From: Rivularia sp. T60_A2020_040
Lineage (GTDB): Bacteria > Cyanobacteriota > Cyanobacteriia > Cyanobacteriales > Nostocaceae
NCBI GenBank assembly: GCA_015272215.1
Contig: JACYMD010000083.1
Span: 1-64,000 of the forward strand
Length of the DNA: 64,000 bases
Reading direction: 5' to 3'
Position numbers and translations under genes: made by a program. Under the pieces are notes generated by a model, which did no database searches, had not been told where the DNA came from, and saw only the letters and a list, made by a program, of their open reading frames with translations. Each line of letters starts with the position of its first letter. Within the stretch, counting starts at the first letter, position 1. This document shows, piece after piece, positions 28,955 to 37,429 of this stretch.

Positions 28955-30850
28955 ATGAAGCTTAAAATACTAGAGCGCGAAAAATTTATTTTGATCAAAG
29001 AGTTCCATAAACACAAATCTTATGCGCTGTTTTGCGCTGCTTCAATGTCGGTGTTATGGACTTTGGGTTTAGGCGCACGCTCTCAAGCCCAATTGATATC
29101 TTCTCAAGAACAAGGGGATAAAACTTTGCATTCTGGTGATTTGCTGCGAGTACCACAGTCGTCGATACCCACTGGAAGAACAAAAGTTCGATCAAAAGAA
29201 GTCCCGCCACCACCGAATGTTTCTCCTATTGGTGCTACTTTACCGACGGAAAAACCAGCGACTTATGCACCGCTCGACAATATCAAGCAATTAGAAAATA
29301 ATTTTATCCAGGAAGAGATAACTGGTAAAACTAAGCGTCTGAGCGAGCAATCCACAGCAATCGGTGGTTCTCAAACTGAGATTGCTCAAGCTGTTCTATT
29401 ACCCGCACCACTCGGTAGTAACAGTCAGGAATTTACTCAAATTGCTCCTCTACCACCACTTCCAGGTACCAATGTTCCACAGCAGTCGGATGCAGCTTAT
29501 GTTCCAACGTTTAATCAACTGTTGAATTCTACTATTGGGAATTCCCAAGTGTTGCCGAAAGATTATGGAAATAAAAACCGCAGAGGCGCTGAGAACGCTG
29601 AGGAAAGAGGTAAGGAGAGATTAGGGATTTTAAATTCGGTACCGACTTTTGCACAAATGCTCGATGCTTACCGTAGTTCACAACCGCAGGTTTCTGTAAG
29701 TGCTGTACCTTTACCAAGTTTTAATCAATTGCTTAATTCTCAAGGGGGAATGCTTCCATCAGCTCCATTGACTACAAGTCAACAGTTGGGAACTACGCCG
29801 ATTATTCCAACAACTTCACAGATTTCTCAAGGTAATAATGAATTGAATCCTTTAAGAACTAGTGCGGCTTTAAGGGAATCATCATTACAGGTGCAAGGCG
29901 TTTATGTAACTCAAGGAGGTGATACTTCAGCAAGAGCTAGACTTACTGGAGTTTATCCGTTGACTCCGCAAGTGTTGTTTGGTGCAACTTTGGATTTGAC
30001 GAGTGAGGGTAGTTCTTTTGATGATTCTCGACGGGAAGGTTTGAATATCAATGAACTTTATCTGGCAACATCTTTATCAGGATTACCCAATCTTAGATTT
30101 GCAGTTGGTCAGTTGGATTTAACATCTTATTTTGACCGTAATAGTTTTGCTAAAGATGGAGCCAGTCAGTTTTTTAATCCGGTGTTTCAAACTAATCCAG
30201 CTTTAGCAGCGACGGGGATATCATCGAAGCCTGGATTGCTGGTGAATTGGAGTGTCACGGACAATATTGATGCGAAAGCTGCTGTTTTTTCATCTTCTGA
30301 TAGTTTGAGTGAGTTTGCTTTGGATGGATTCGCTGGTGAAGTCGGGGTTCGCTATGGTAATGCGATTATTCGCGGTACTTATAGTACTGCTAGAGATGCT
30401 GGAAACCGCGATTCTTTTCCCGAAAGCTTTCAAATTGCTCGCGGAAATGACAGGTTTGGGGTTTTGGAAGATGATCGCGAAGAAGCCTATGGTGTAAATG
30501 CTGAAGTTTTTATTCCTAACATCAAACTAGGTGTTTTTGGACGTTACGGTCGTTATGAAAATCGAGATTTAGGAGAAGGTGCAGATACATATGTAATCGG
30601 AGCTAGTTTGTTAGATTTATTTACGCCTGATGACCGATTGGGATTAGCTTATGGACGGGGTTTATCTAACGATGAAAAACGTCAAGGAAAGCAGCTTGAT
30701 GTATTGGAGCTTTATTACGACTTTCAGTTTCTTCCTAATCTCAGATTAGGTTTTTCCGTTCAGGGAAGAGACGACTTTAACGAAACAGTGCTTGGTGTAA
30801 GAGTTAAATCTGATTTTGATGTAACTCCAAGGGGGAGATTTGCACGATGA
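28955..30850 (+). CDS. Outer-membrane beta-barrel protein, proposed export pore of the cellulose system
   Basis: The N-terminus has a hydrophobic signal segment (SYALFCAASMSVLWTLGLGA) ending in a cleavable-looking RSQA. Residues of about 60-300 are Pro/Gln-rich and carry three similar motifs (PTFNQLLNS, PTFAQMLDA, PSFNQLLNS). The C-terminal 320 residues alternate short amphipathic strands with Gly-rich turns (GVRYGNAIIRGTYSTA, KLGVFGRYGRYENRD, LRLGFSVQGRDDF), as in porin-like barrels. It overlaps the downstream TPR gene by four bases (ATGA), so the two are translationally coupled. Together they cover the two halves of BcsC. The ATG at 28955 is preferred to the GTG at 28907. A dispersed repeat is inserted in frame near 29572-29619. 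Confidence 0.72.
   Translation: MKLKILEREKFILIKEFHKHKSYALFCAASMSVLWTLGLGARSQAQLISSQEQGDKTLHSGDLLRVPQSSIPTGRTKVRSKEVPPPPNVSPIGATLPTEKPATYAPLDNIKQLENNFIQEEITGKTKRLSEQSTAIGGSQTEIAQAVLLPAPLGSNSQEFTQIAPLPPLPGTNVPQQSDAAYVPTFNQLLNSTIGNSQVLPKDYGNKNRRGAENAEERGKERLGILNSVPTFAQMLDAYRSSQPQVSVSAVPLPSFNQLLNSQGGMLPSAPLTTSQQLGTTPIIPTTSQISQGNNELNPLRTSAALRESSLQVQGVYVTQGGDTSARARLTGVYPLTPQVLFGATLDLTSEGSSFDDSRREGLNINELYLATSLSGLPNLRFAVGQLDLTSYFDRNSFAKDGASQFFNPVFQTNPALAATGISSKPGLLVNWSVTDNIDAKAAVFSSSDSLSEFALDGFAGEVGVRYGNAIIRGTYSTARDAGNRDSFPESFQIARGNDRFGVLEDDREEAYGVNAEVFIPNIKLGVFGRYGRYENRDLGEGADTYVIGASLLDLFTPDDRLGLAYGRGLSNDEKRQGKQLDVLELYYDFQFLPNLRLGFSVQGRDDFNETVLGVRVKSDFDVTPRGRFAR
29572..29619 (+). repeat. Dispersed CGCAGAGG-type repeat inside the barrel gene
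   Basis: AACCGCAGAGGCGCTGAGAA and following bases are close to a repeat that occurs between genes (for example 47365-47403). Here it is translated as NRRGAENAEERGKE, a highly charged stretch unlike the surrounding Gln/Pro/Ser-rich linker. It keeps the frame open on both sides. Confidence 0.7.
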
Positions 30851-33225
30851 GGTATAAACTAAACTTGCTCTATAAAGCAAAATTGCAGTTTTTATCAGTA
30901 AAAGCACAGAGTAAAGCAATTGTGGGCATTACTTTGTTACCTTTTCATCTATTCGTTTTTACTTTGCCAATTGCACTGGCAGCTTTGCAAAATATAGCCC
31001 CTGTACAAGCTCAGTCATCTGGGGCAACTCAACGGGGTTATAATTTGTTGAAAAAAGGATGGGTTGATGATGCGATTAGTGCTTTTCAACAAGCCTTAAA
31101 AAGTAATCCCCAATCTTTGCAAGCCAAACTCGGTTTAGCTATTGCTTATAACCGTGCTGGACGCATTGAGGCAGCTTTTCAAGCTTATCAACAAGTATTG
31201 ATGCAAGATCCTAACAATCAAGGGGCTTTGAAAATTGTGGGGATGATGGGTACTTATCGTTCCGAGTGGAACAAACCCGGTATTAAAGCTCTTAATACCT
31301 TACTTGAATTGAACCCCTCGGACTTGCAAGCTCGTTACTACAGAGCTTTGTTGCATTCCTATCAAGGACAGTTTAGCGAATCGATCGCCGATTTTGAAAT
31401 TGTCTTAGCCAATAATCCTACTGAGGAAGCGATAATTGGTGCTGCTCAAACTTATAGTTACAGTGGCGATTACCAAAAAGCCAAGGAATTATTCAACCGC
31501 TATCAAACCACTGGTAAACCAATCACCGATTATGCTGCGGTTGCTTACGCTCTCACCTTACGTAAAACTGGCAATCCTCAAGCAGCTATAGACATTTTAC
31601 AAAAACAACTACAGCGTTCTCAAACTCTCGATCAGTTAGCCATACTTACCCGTGGGGAATTGTCTCAAGCATATATTGCGAATAAACAAGAAGCCCAAGC
31701 TTTAGCGGTATTAGATCCTTTACAAGATAGAGAAGACGCGATTTTACCTTTAGCGCGATCGCTAAATGAAATCCGTAAATATACAAATAATGCTACCTTG
31801 ACCGAGAGAATCACTAATTTATACCGTAAAGCTCTGGCGAATAACCCCAATCCTTCCCCTACCCTACTACGGGAAATCGCCGATGTATTTAGTGGTTTAC
31901 CTCAAGGAGAAGAAACGGCATTACAACTTTACAAACGTTTGGCTGCTACCTTACCCAACGATAAAAGCTTGATGGTGCGTCAGTTAGCTTTGGAGTATAA
32001 ATTGGCAATGATTACTAAAAATGATGTCAAACAACGCTTAGGGGCTACATTGCAAAATTTACCCACAGACTCCGTAGAAATACAACAATTAGCTGTAGCA
32101 GTAGCCGATTTGGATGCTCCCGATTCCCAACTTTTACCTTTGTATCAAAATCTTTTGCAAACAGGGGTGAATGTACCATTTTTAAATTTTCGGCTGGCTC
32201 AGATGTATCTGCAACTCGATAATACCATTGAAGCTAGACTGGCTTTAGCCAATTATACGGCAACATCCCAAGGAGCCTCAGACATGGCAACACAGTTGTT
32301 TGCAGCAGAAATTGAACGGCGAGAAGGTAATTTAGAAGCCAGCGCTCAACGCTACTTTGCCATACTTACCAGCAATCCCCCAGCAGATATCATTGATGGT
32401 GCTTTGCGAGGATTAGTCGGTGTTAAGGTACAGCAAAAGCGTTTTGAAGAAGCTTTAGTTGTATACGAGCAAGTATTAGAACGTAACCCCCAAGACATAA
32501 CTGCTCAATTGGGACGTACTAGTGTTGCTTATCAAGCCAAACGCATTTCTAAACCAGAAGCAGAAGCAGTTTTAGATAATTGGTTAGCAACTCAAAAAGT
32601 CACTAATACTCCACCAGAACTGTATAGTTTAGTCGTACAGTTACCCACTGACCCGGATCGAGAATCACTGTATAATTACTTAGTAGAAGTAGACTCTAGC
32701 AACATTCAATTACAACAACACTTGTTAAAGGCGATCGCTAAACGTGACCCAAATGAAGCAAGGTTAAGAATGAAGCAGTTGATTAGCAATACTCCTAATA
32801 ATGCTAATTCCACTCGTAGAATAGCGCTATTAGCTCAAGCTGTTGGCGATTTAAGCATGGCTGGGAAAGCTTATGAAAATATTCTCAAAGAGCAGCCAGA
32901 TGATGTTGATGCTTTAGCCGCTTTGGGGGGAATTCGCTTTGAGCAGAGGCAATTTACATCAGCAGAACAAATTTATTCAGCAGTATTGGCACAAAAACCT
33001 GAAGATACACAAGCACGCCGCGCTCTTGCTGGGCTGAATGCGATTTTTGACAAACCTTTAGCAGCAATGAAAGCTCTCGAACAACTGCAAATTGAACAAA
33101 TTACCAACGGTGAACGAAATCCAGAAATTGCCAACCAAATGCAGCAAATACAAGAAGACTTTCTCCAACGACGGGGTTTTCAACCACCTTGGGAAAGCTA
33201 CGAACGTCGCGGTAAAAATCGTTAA
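30847..33225 (+). CDS. Periplasmic TPR protein, BcsC-like scaffold
   Basis: A 792-residue protein. A Lys-rich N-terminus and a hydrophobic segment (LPFHLFVFTLPIALAALQN) ending at VQAQ form a signal peptide. The rest is tetratricopeptide repeats: GYNLLKKGWVDDAISAFQQA, YNRAGRIEAAFQAYQQVL, YRALLHSYQGQFSESIADFE and several more up to ALAGLNAIFD near the end. In canonical BcsC such repeats form the periplasmic channel leading to an outer-membrane barrel. This protein ends without a barrel, while the preceding coupled gene encodes one. The start is the ATG that overlaps the barrel stop (ATGA). GH8, BcsB and BcsA follow on the same strand. Confidence 0.85.
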   Translation: MRYKLNLLYKAKLQFLSVKAQSKAIVGITLLPFHLFVFTLPIALAALQNIAPVQAQSSGATQRGYNLLKKGWVDDAISAFQQALKSNPQSLQAKLGLAIAYNRAGRIEAAFQAYQQVLMQDPNNQGALKIVGMMGTYRSEWNKPGIKALNTLLELNPSDLQARYYRALLHSYQGQFSESIADFEIVLANNPTEEAIIGAAQTYSYSGDYQKAKELFNRYQTTGKPITDYAAVAYALTLRKTGNPQAAIDILQKQLQRSQTLDQLAILTRGELSQAYIANKQEAQALAVLDPLQDREDAILPLARSLNEIRKYTNNATLTERITNLYRKALANNPNPSPTLLREIADVFSGLPQGEETALQLYKRLAATLPNDKSLMVRQLALEYKLAMITKNDVKQRLGATLQNLPTDSVEIQQLAVAVADLDAPDSQLLPLYQNLLQTGVNVPFLNFRLAQMYLQLDNTIEARLALANYTATSQGASDMATQLFAAEIERREGNLEASAQRYFAILTSNPPADIIDGALRGLVGVKVQQKRFEEALVVYEQVLERNPQDITAQLGRTSVAYQAKRISKPEAEAVLDNWLATQKVTNTPPELYSLVVQLPTDPDRESLYNYLVEVDSSNIQLQQHLLKAIAKRDPNEARLRMKQLISNTPNNANSTRRIALLAQAVGDLSMAGKAYENILKEQPDDVDALAALGGIRFEQRQFTSAEQIYSAVLAQKPEDTQARRALAGLNAIFDKPLAAMKALEQLQIEQITNGERNPEIANQMQQIQEDFLQRRGFQPPWESYERRGKNR

Positions 33226-33402
33226 AAAATTATCTTCAGGCAAATTTTTGATGAAGAAGAAATTTTTTGGTAATTATACGTACCATTAAGGGAATAGTAA
33301 TACCATTCAACTATATTTACTTTCTTCGCTGCCAAACTCAATTCTCCTTGCAATAATTTTTCTGTGAATAAATCGTCAAAATTAATGCAAACGGTTCTGA
33401 AA

Positions 33403-34671
33403 ATGAAGTACATTCCCAAAATAATCGCTGTATTCAGCTTGATTGCTTTAAATGCTTGTAAAGGGGGATATTCACTCACCAACATCGAAAAACCGCTCGG
33501 TAATTCTTGGGAATCACCACCTACATCATCAGCCATCGACGACAATCGCCTTCAATTTTTGGCAGCCCTGCCTCCATCAACTCCTAATCGAGAGTTATTA
33601 GTAGAAAGTTGGGAAAGTTATCGTCGGCGATTTATCCAAAGAGATGGACGAGTCATTGATTATGAAGCTAGCGATCGTTCTACTAGTGAGGGGCAAGCTT
33701 ATGGGATGTTACGAGCGGTAATGATTGATGACCCTGCAACCTTTGCTTTAACGTTAAACTGGGGAGAAAACAATTTAAAAAGGCTGGAAAACGGCAAACC
33801 TGTAGATAGTTTATGGGCTTGGAAATGGGGTCGTAAAGCCGACGGTAGCTGGGGTTCTGTAGATGATAACTTTGCTAGTGATGGGGATATAGATGCGATT
33901 ACCGCTTTAATATTGGCATCGAGACGGTGGAATCGTCCAGAATACCTCAAACTAGCTAAAACTAAATTGCAAGATTTGTGGAAATTTTCCACTGTAGTCG
34001 AACCATCAGGTAAAAAGCGCTATCTATTACCAGGTCCTGCGGCTGCATTTGTGAAAAATTCATCCACATTTTACCTCAACCCTTCCTACTTTGCTCCCTA
34101 CGCTTTCCGCTTGTTTGCTCAAGTTGATCCAGAAAGAGATTGGTTGAGCTTGGTAGATTCTAGTTATGAAGTGTTAGAAGATTCTCGAAAAATCAGCGCT
34201 GTAAATTTACCTAGTGACTGGGTTGCTCTTGATGCAAAAACGGGAAAGTATCAACCCGTACCCGCTGAGAGCCAGTTAAGGAGTATATACAGCTTTGATG
34301 CATTTCGAGTTTGGTGGCGAATCGCACTAGATGCCAGTTGGTTCAATTCATCTCAAGCACGCAGCTATCTCAAAAAATCTACTGGGCATTTGATCAAATT
34401 GTGGCGGGAACAATCGAGTATTCCAGCCCAGATCGACCTGGAAGGTAAAGCTTTAGTAAATTATGAAGCGACATCCCAATATGCCATGCTGTATGCTGCA
34501 AGCAAGTTGATAGAACCACAATTGGCTCAAGAATTGCTAGAGAAAAAATTGCTACCTCAATATCAGCAAGAAGTTTGGGACGATAATCGAGCTTATTACA
34601 CTCAAAATTTAGCTTGGTTAGGATTGATATCCCCAGAAGCAATTTCTCAAGAACTTTTGCAAAATAATTAA
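33403..34671 (+). CDS. bcsZ: GH8 endoglucanase lipoprotein (BcsZ-like)
   Basis: Glycoside hydrolase family 8 enzyme of the BcsZ type, which trims beta-1,4-glucan at the envelope and is usually needed for normal cellulose export. The family signature TSEGQAYGMLRAV, with the catalytic glutamate, is near residue 94. LWAWKWGRKADGSW and the conserved DNFASDGDIDA follow near residue 140. The start at the ATG at 33403 is chosen over a GTG at 33364 because it begins MKYIPKIIAVFSLIALNAC, a clean lipoprotein signal with lipobox LNAC. Canonical BcsZ is a soluble periplasmic protein, so lipid anchoring would be a difference. It lies between the TPR and bcsB genes. Confidence 0.9.
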   Translation: MKYIPKIIAVFSLIALNACKGGYSLTNIEKPLGNSWESPPTSSAIDDNRLQFLAALPPSTPNRELLVESWESYRRRFIQRDGRVIDYEASDRSTSEGQAYGMLRAVMIDDPATFALTLNWGENNLKRLENGKPVDSLWAWKWGRKADGSWGSVDDNFASDGDIDAITALILASRRWNRPEYLKLAKTKLQDLWKFSTVVEPSGKKRYLLPGPAAAFVKNSSTFYLNPSYFAPYAFRLFAQVDPERDWLSLVDSSYEVLEDSRKISAVNLPSDWVALDAKTGKYQPVPAESQLRSIYSFDAFRVWWRIALDASWFNSSQARSYLKKSTGHLIKLWREQSSIPAQIDLEGKALVNYEATSQYAMLYAASKLIEPQLAQELLEKKLLPQYQQEVWDDNRAYYTQNLAWLGLISPEAISQELLQNN

Positions 34672-34828
34672 AAAGTTATGGCATCTTTCTCTGAAAAGCG
34701 AATAAAATGTTGACAGCCATACTTAAGTAATCAAAGAATACTTAATTAAAGTATTTTTACACATCAAAAAAACAAACATTTTAAAACCTTTTCAAAATTT
34801 ATTCACCTAATAATTAAAAAATTGTGTT

Positions 34829-37153
34829 ATGAAGCATCTATTAAATTTTAAGCCGGTTAATCAGGCATTTATTGTATCTTTTTGTATGCTGTCAGCTTTA
34901 CCAAATGCTCAAGGTGCTAGTAAATATGACTTAAAAAACTCTGGGAATATTTTACTAGCTCAAGCAGTTATAAATAGAAACAATAGCACCGGAAAATCAA
35001 CAAATTCATCGACAAAATACGACGAAGAATATATTTTAGAATTCAATCGTAGTCCGGTAGTTGGTAACAGAATGCGTTTACGAGGAGTCTATTCTGAAGG
35101 TCGTTTAGGTTTTACTCGTCCTCGTGGTTGGAATATCGGTACAGTAAAAGCCTTGATTCGCTTTCAACATTCCCCAGCACTGTATGCTAATCGCTCTAAC
35201 TTAACAGTACTAGTTAATGATACTGCTGTCGGTAGTATCCCTCTAAATCGCAAACAATCTCAGGTAGGTCAAGTACTGTTAAATATTCCCCCCAAACTAC
35301 TACAAGAATATAACGAACTTAAAATTGTCGCCCAGCAAAATAATACCTCCGGATGTAGCGACCCAGGAGACCCAACTTTATGGACGGAGATTCTACCAGA
35401 CTCAAATTTAGCTTTCAAATTCGAGCGTAAACCAATTCCGCTCAACTTTAGTAACTATCCTTATCCTTTCTTTGACAATCTGAATTTAGAAACCAACCGG
35501 ATAGCATATTTAAAGCCTCAAAAGGCTAGTCAATCTTGGCTCCAAGGTGCAGCACGTTTACAAGCTTCTTTAGGAAGACAGGCAGATTTTCGACCTATCG
35601 AGACAAACCTCATCTCGGATATTGCAGACGCATCAAATAACGAAAGATTAGTAATCATCGGAACTCCCAGTGAACAACCAGCCTTAGCCGATTTGAATTT
35701 ACCTCGCAAAATAGTCGCATCTCAAATTTTGGACTCTAATCAGAATCCAATATCAGAGGATACAGGAGTCTTAATCTTAACTACTACTAATAAAAGTAAA
35801 GTTCCCGTTCTGATTGCCACTGGAAATGGTGCAAAAGGAGTTGCAAAAGCTACACAATTTTTAGCACAACCTTCTGCACGTAAAATGGGTACTGGTCAAG
35901 TAGTATTAATTAATAAACTTGAAGAGGCTGCCACACCAGGAGAAAGAGAATGGTCTCGTTTTTTACCCGAATCTAATAATTTTCAACTAAGCGAGATTAA
36001 AACTGAATTTAACGGTGATGCCTTTAGAGATTCTAGCGTCCGTGGTTCTGCGGCTCCACCGATTGAAATTGACTTCCGTGCATTACCGGATGACAGATTT
36101 GTGCGCGGTAGTTCGATGAACTTGGTCTATAGCTACAGTCCACAGATGAATCCGAGAACTTCCGCTGTAGAAGTCTTATTAGATGGGGTTTTCATCGGTG
36201 GAGCGCGTCTCGATTCAGACCAGGGAGAAATACGTAAAAACCTGAAAGTAGATTTACCAGCTAAATTGGTTCAGCCTGATTCTAAACTTCAGGTATTTTT
36301 TCGGATGAATCCTAAAGAACCCTTTGATAAAGCGAATTGTATCAGTCCTCCAGACCAACAACTTACAGGTACAGTTCATGCTGATACCAATTTTGACTTA
36401 AAACGGGAAAATTCCGTACAGCTACCCGACTTAAAATTAATGCAATATGGCTTCCCCTTTGCTGCACCTCAAGATTTATCGAAAACAGCAATAGTCCTTC
36501 CCCAAGAGCCAAATAGTACAGATATTTTGACAATGCTGGCTTTTAGCGAACGTTTAGGAAGATTGAGTAGTGCAGATTCCGTCAAATTAGATGTTTATAC
36601 CTCAGATACCTTACCCGAACAAGTGCGTAAAAACCAGCATTTAGTCGGAATTGGGATGCGAGAAAAATTTCCCTTCCCCGAAGTCTTCAAATCTTCAGGT
36701 TTTAACTTGAATCAATCATTCTTACGTGGTTCAGCTAGAGCAAGCGTCCAAGCTCCTCAAGATAAACAAGGAATGATCAAGCAAATTCTCTCACCTTGGA
36801 ATAGCTCCCGCGTTGTCTTGGCTTTGACTGCTCAGACAGAAACGGGTTTAGAGAGAGTAGGACAAGTATTAAGTAAAGATCCTTGGTTTTTCCAACTTCA
36901 GAAGGATACAGCATTAATTAGCAGCGAAGAGAAAAACCCCCTAGCTTATGATCCAGACGGTTATCAGCTAGCATTTTTTGACAATGCTCCATCTACTCGT
37001 CGCATCGAAAACACTAATCTTCTGAGTAAAATGTCGCGGATGTTACAAGAAAACTGGCTGTTAGTACCTGCGGGGATTGTTGGTTTATCTCTGATACTCT
37101 ACGGTATTGTCCAATTGTATCTAAAACGGGTTTCGACTGCTGATAGAAAGTAA
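34829..37153 (+). CDS. bcsB: Cellulose synthase regulatory/periplasmic subunit BcsB
   Basis: BcsB is the periplasmic partner that forms the active synthase with BcsA and guides the nascent glucan. The 774 residues show a signal peptide (AFIVSFCMLSALPNAQGAS), the two carbohydrate-binding/flavodoxin-like halves, including LRGVYSEGRLGFTRPRGWN, GCSDPGDPTLWTEI and a second copy-like region starting VLLDGVFIGGARLDSD, and a single C-terminal transmembrane anchor (LLVPAGIVGLSLILYGIVQL) followed by a short basic tail. This layout is that of BcsB. A 158-base gap separates it from bcsZ, and 276 bases separate it from bcsA. The last gap contains a GTAGAGACG palindrome. Confidence 0.9.
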   Translation: MKHLLNFKPVNQAFIVSFCMLSALPNAQGASKYDLKNSGNILLAQAVINRNNSTGKSTNSSTKYDEEYILEFNRSPVVGNRMRLRGVYSEGRLGFTRPRGWNIGTVKALIRFQHSPALYANRSNLTVLVNDTAVGSIPLNRKQSQVGQVLLNIPPKLLQEYNELKIVAQQNNTSGCSDPGDPTLWTEILPDSNLAFKFERKPIPLNFSNYPYPFFDNLNLETNRIAYLKPQKASQSWLQGAARLQASLGRQADFRPIETNLISDIADASNNERLVIIGTPSEQPALADLNLPRKIVASQILDSNQNPISEDTGVLILTTTNKSKVPVLIATGNGAKGVAKATQFLAQPSARKMGTGQVVLINKLEEAATPGEREWSRFLPESNNFQLSEIKTEFNGDAFRDSSVRGSAAPPIEIDFRALPDDRFVRGSSMNLVYSYSPQMNPRTSAVEVLLDGVFIGGARLDSDQGEIRKNLKVDLPAKLVQPDSKLQVFFRMNPKEPFDKANCISPPDQQLTGTVHADTNFDLKRENSVQLPDLKLMQYGFPFAAPQDLSKTAIVLPQEPNSTDILTMLAFSERLGRLSSADSVKLDVYTSDTLPEQVRKNQHLVGIGMREKFPFPEVFKSSGFNLNQSFLRGSARASVQAPQDKQGMIKQILSPWNSSRVVLALTAQTETGLERVGQVLSKDPWFFQLQKDTALISSEEKNPLAYDPDGYQLAFFDNAPSTRRIENTNLLSKMSRMLQENWLLVPAGIVGLSLILYGIVQLYLKRVSTADRK

Positions 37154-37212
37154 AAACCTTACTAGTATTCCACCACATTAATTTTGAATGGTTAGTTTTT
37201 CCCAAAATTGTC

Positions 37213-37238
37213 TAGAGACGTTATGTATAACGTCTCTA
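37213..37238. repeat. GTAGAGACG palindrome, copy 2
   Basis: TAGAGACGTTAT and ATAACGTCTCTA pair perfectly over 12 bases with a 2-base loop, between bcsB and bcsA. It could affect the relative expression of the two genes, since it lies within a likely operon. Confidence 0.75.
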
Positions 37239-37429
37239 CTCGGTAGACGAACAAACCCCTCAAAACTAATGAAAAGAACTACTAGACGCAGAGAAAAGAG
37301 AATAAAGAGAGATAAATAATTTTAGAGCAGTATTGGGAGTAGTGTTACGTTTCATTAGTTTTGAAATGAGTTAAATATTCCTGCTCCCTACTCCCTATTT
37401 TCTATTCCCTTAAAAATCAAAAACTTACC

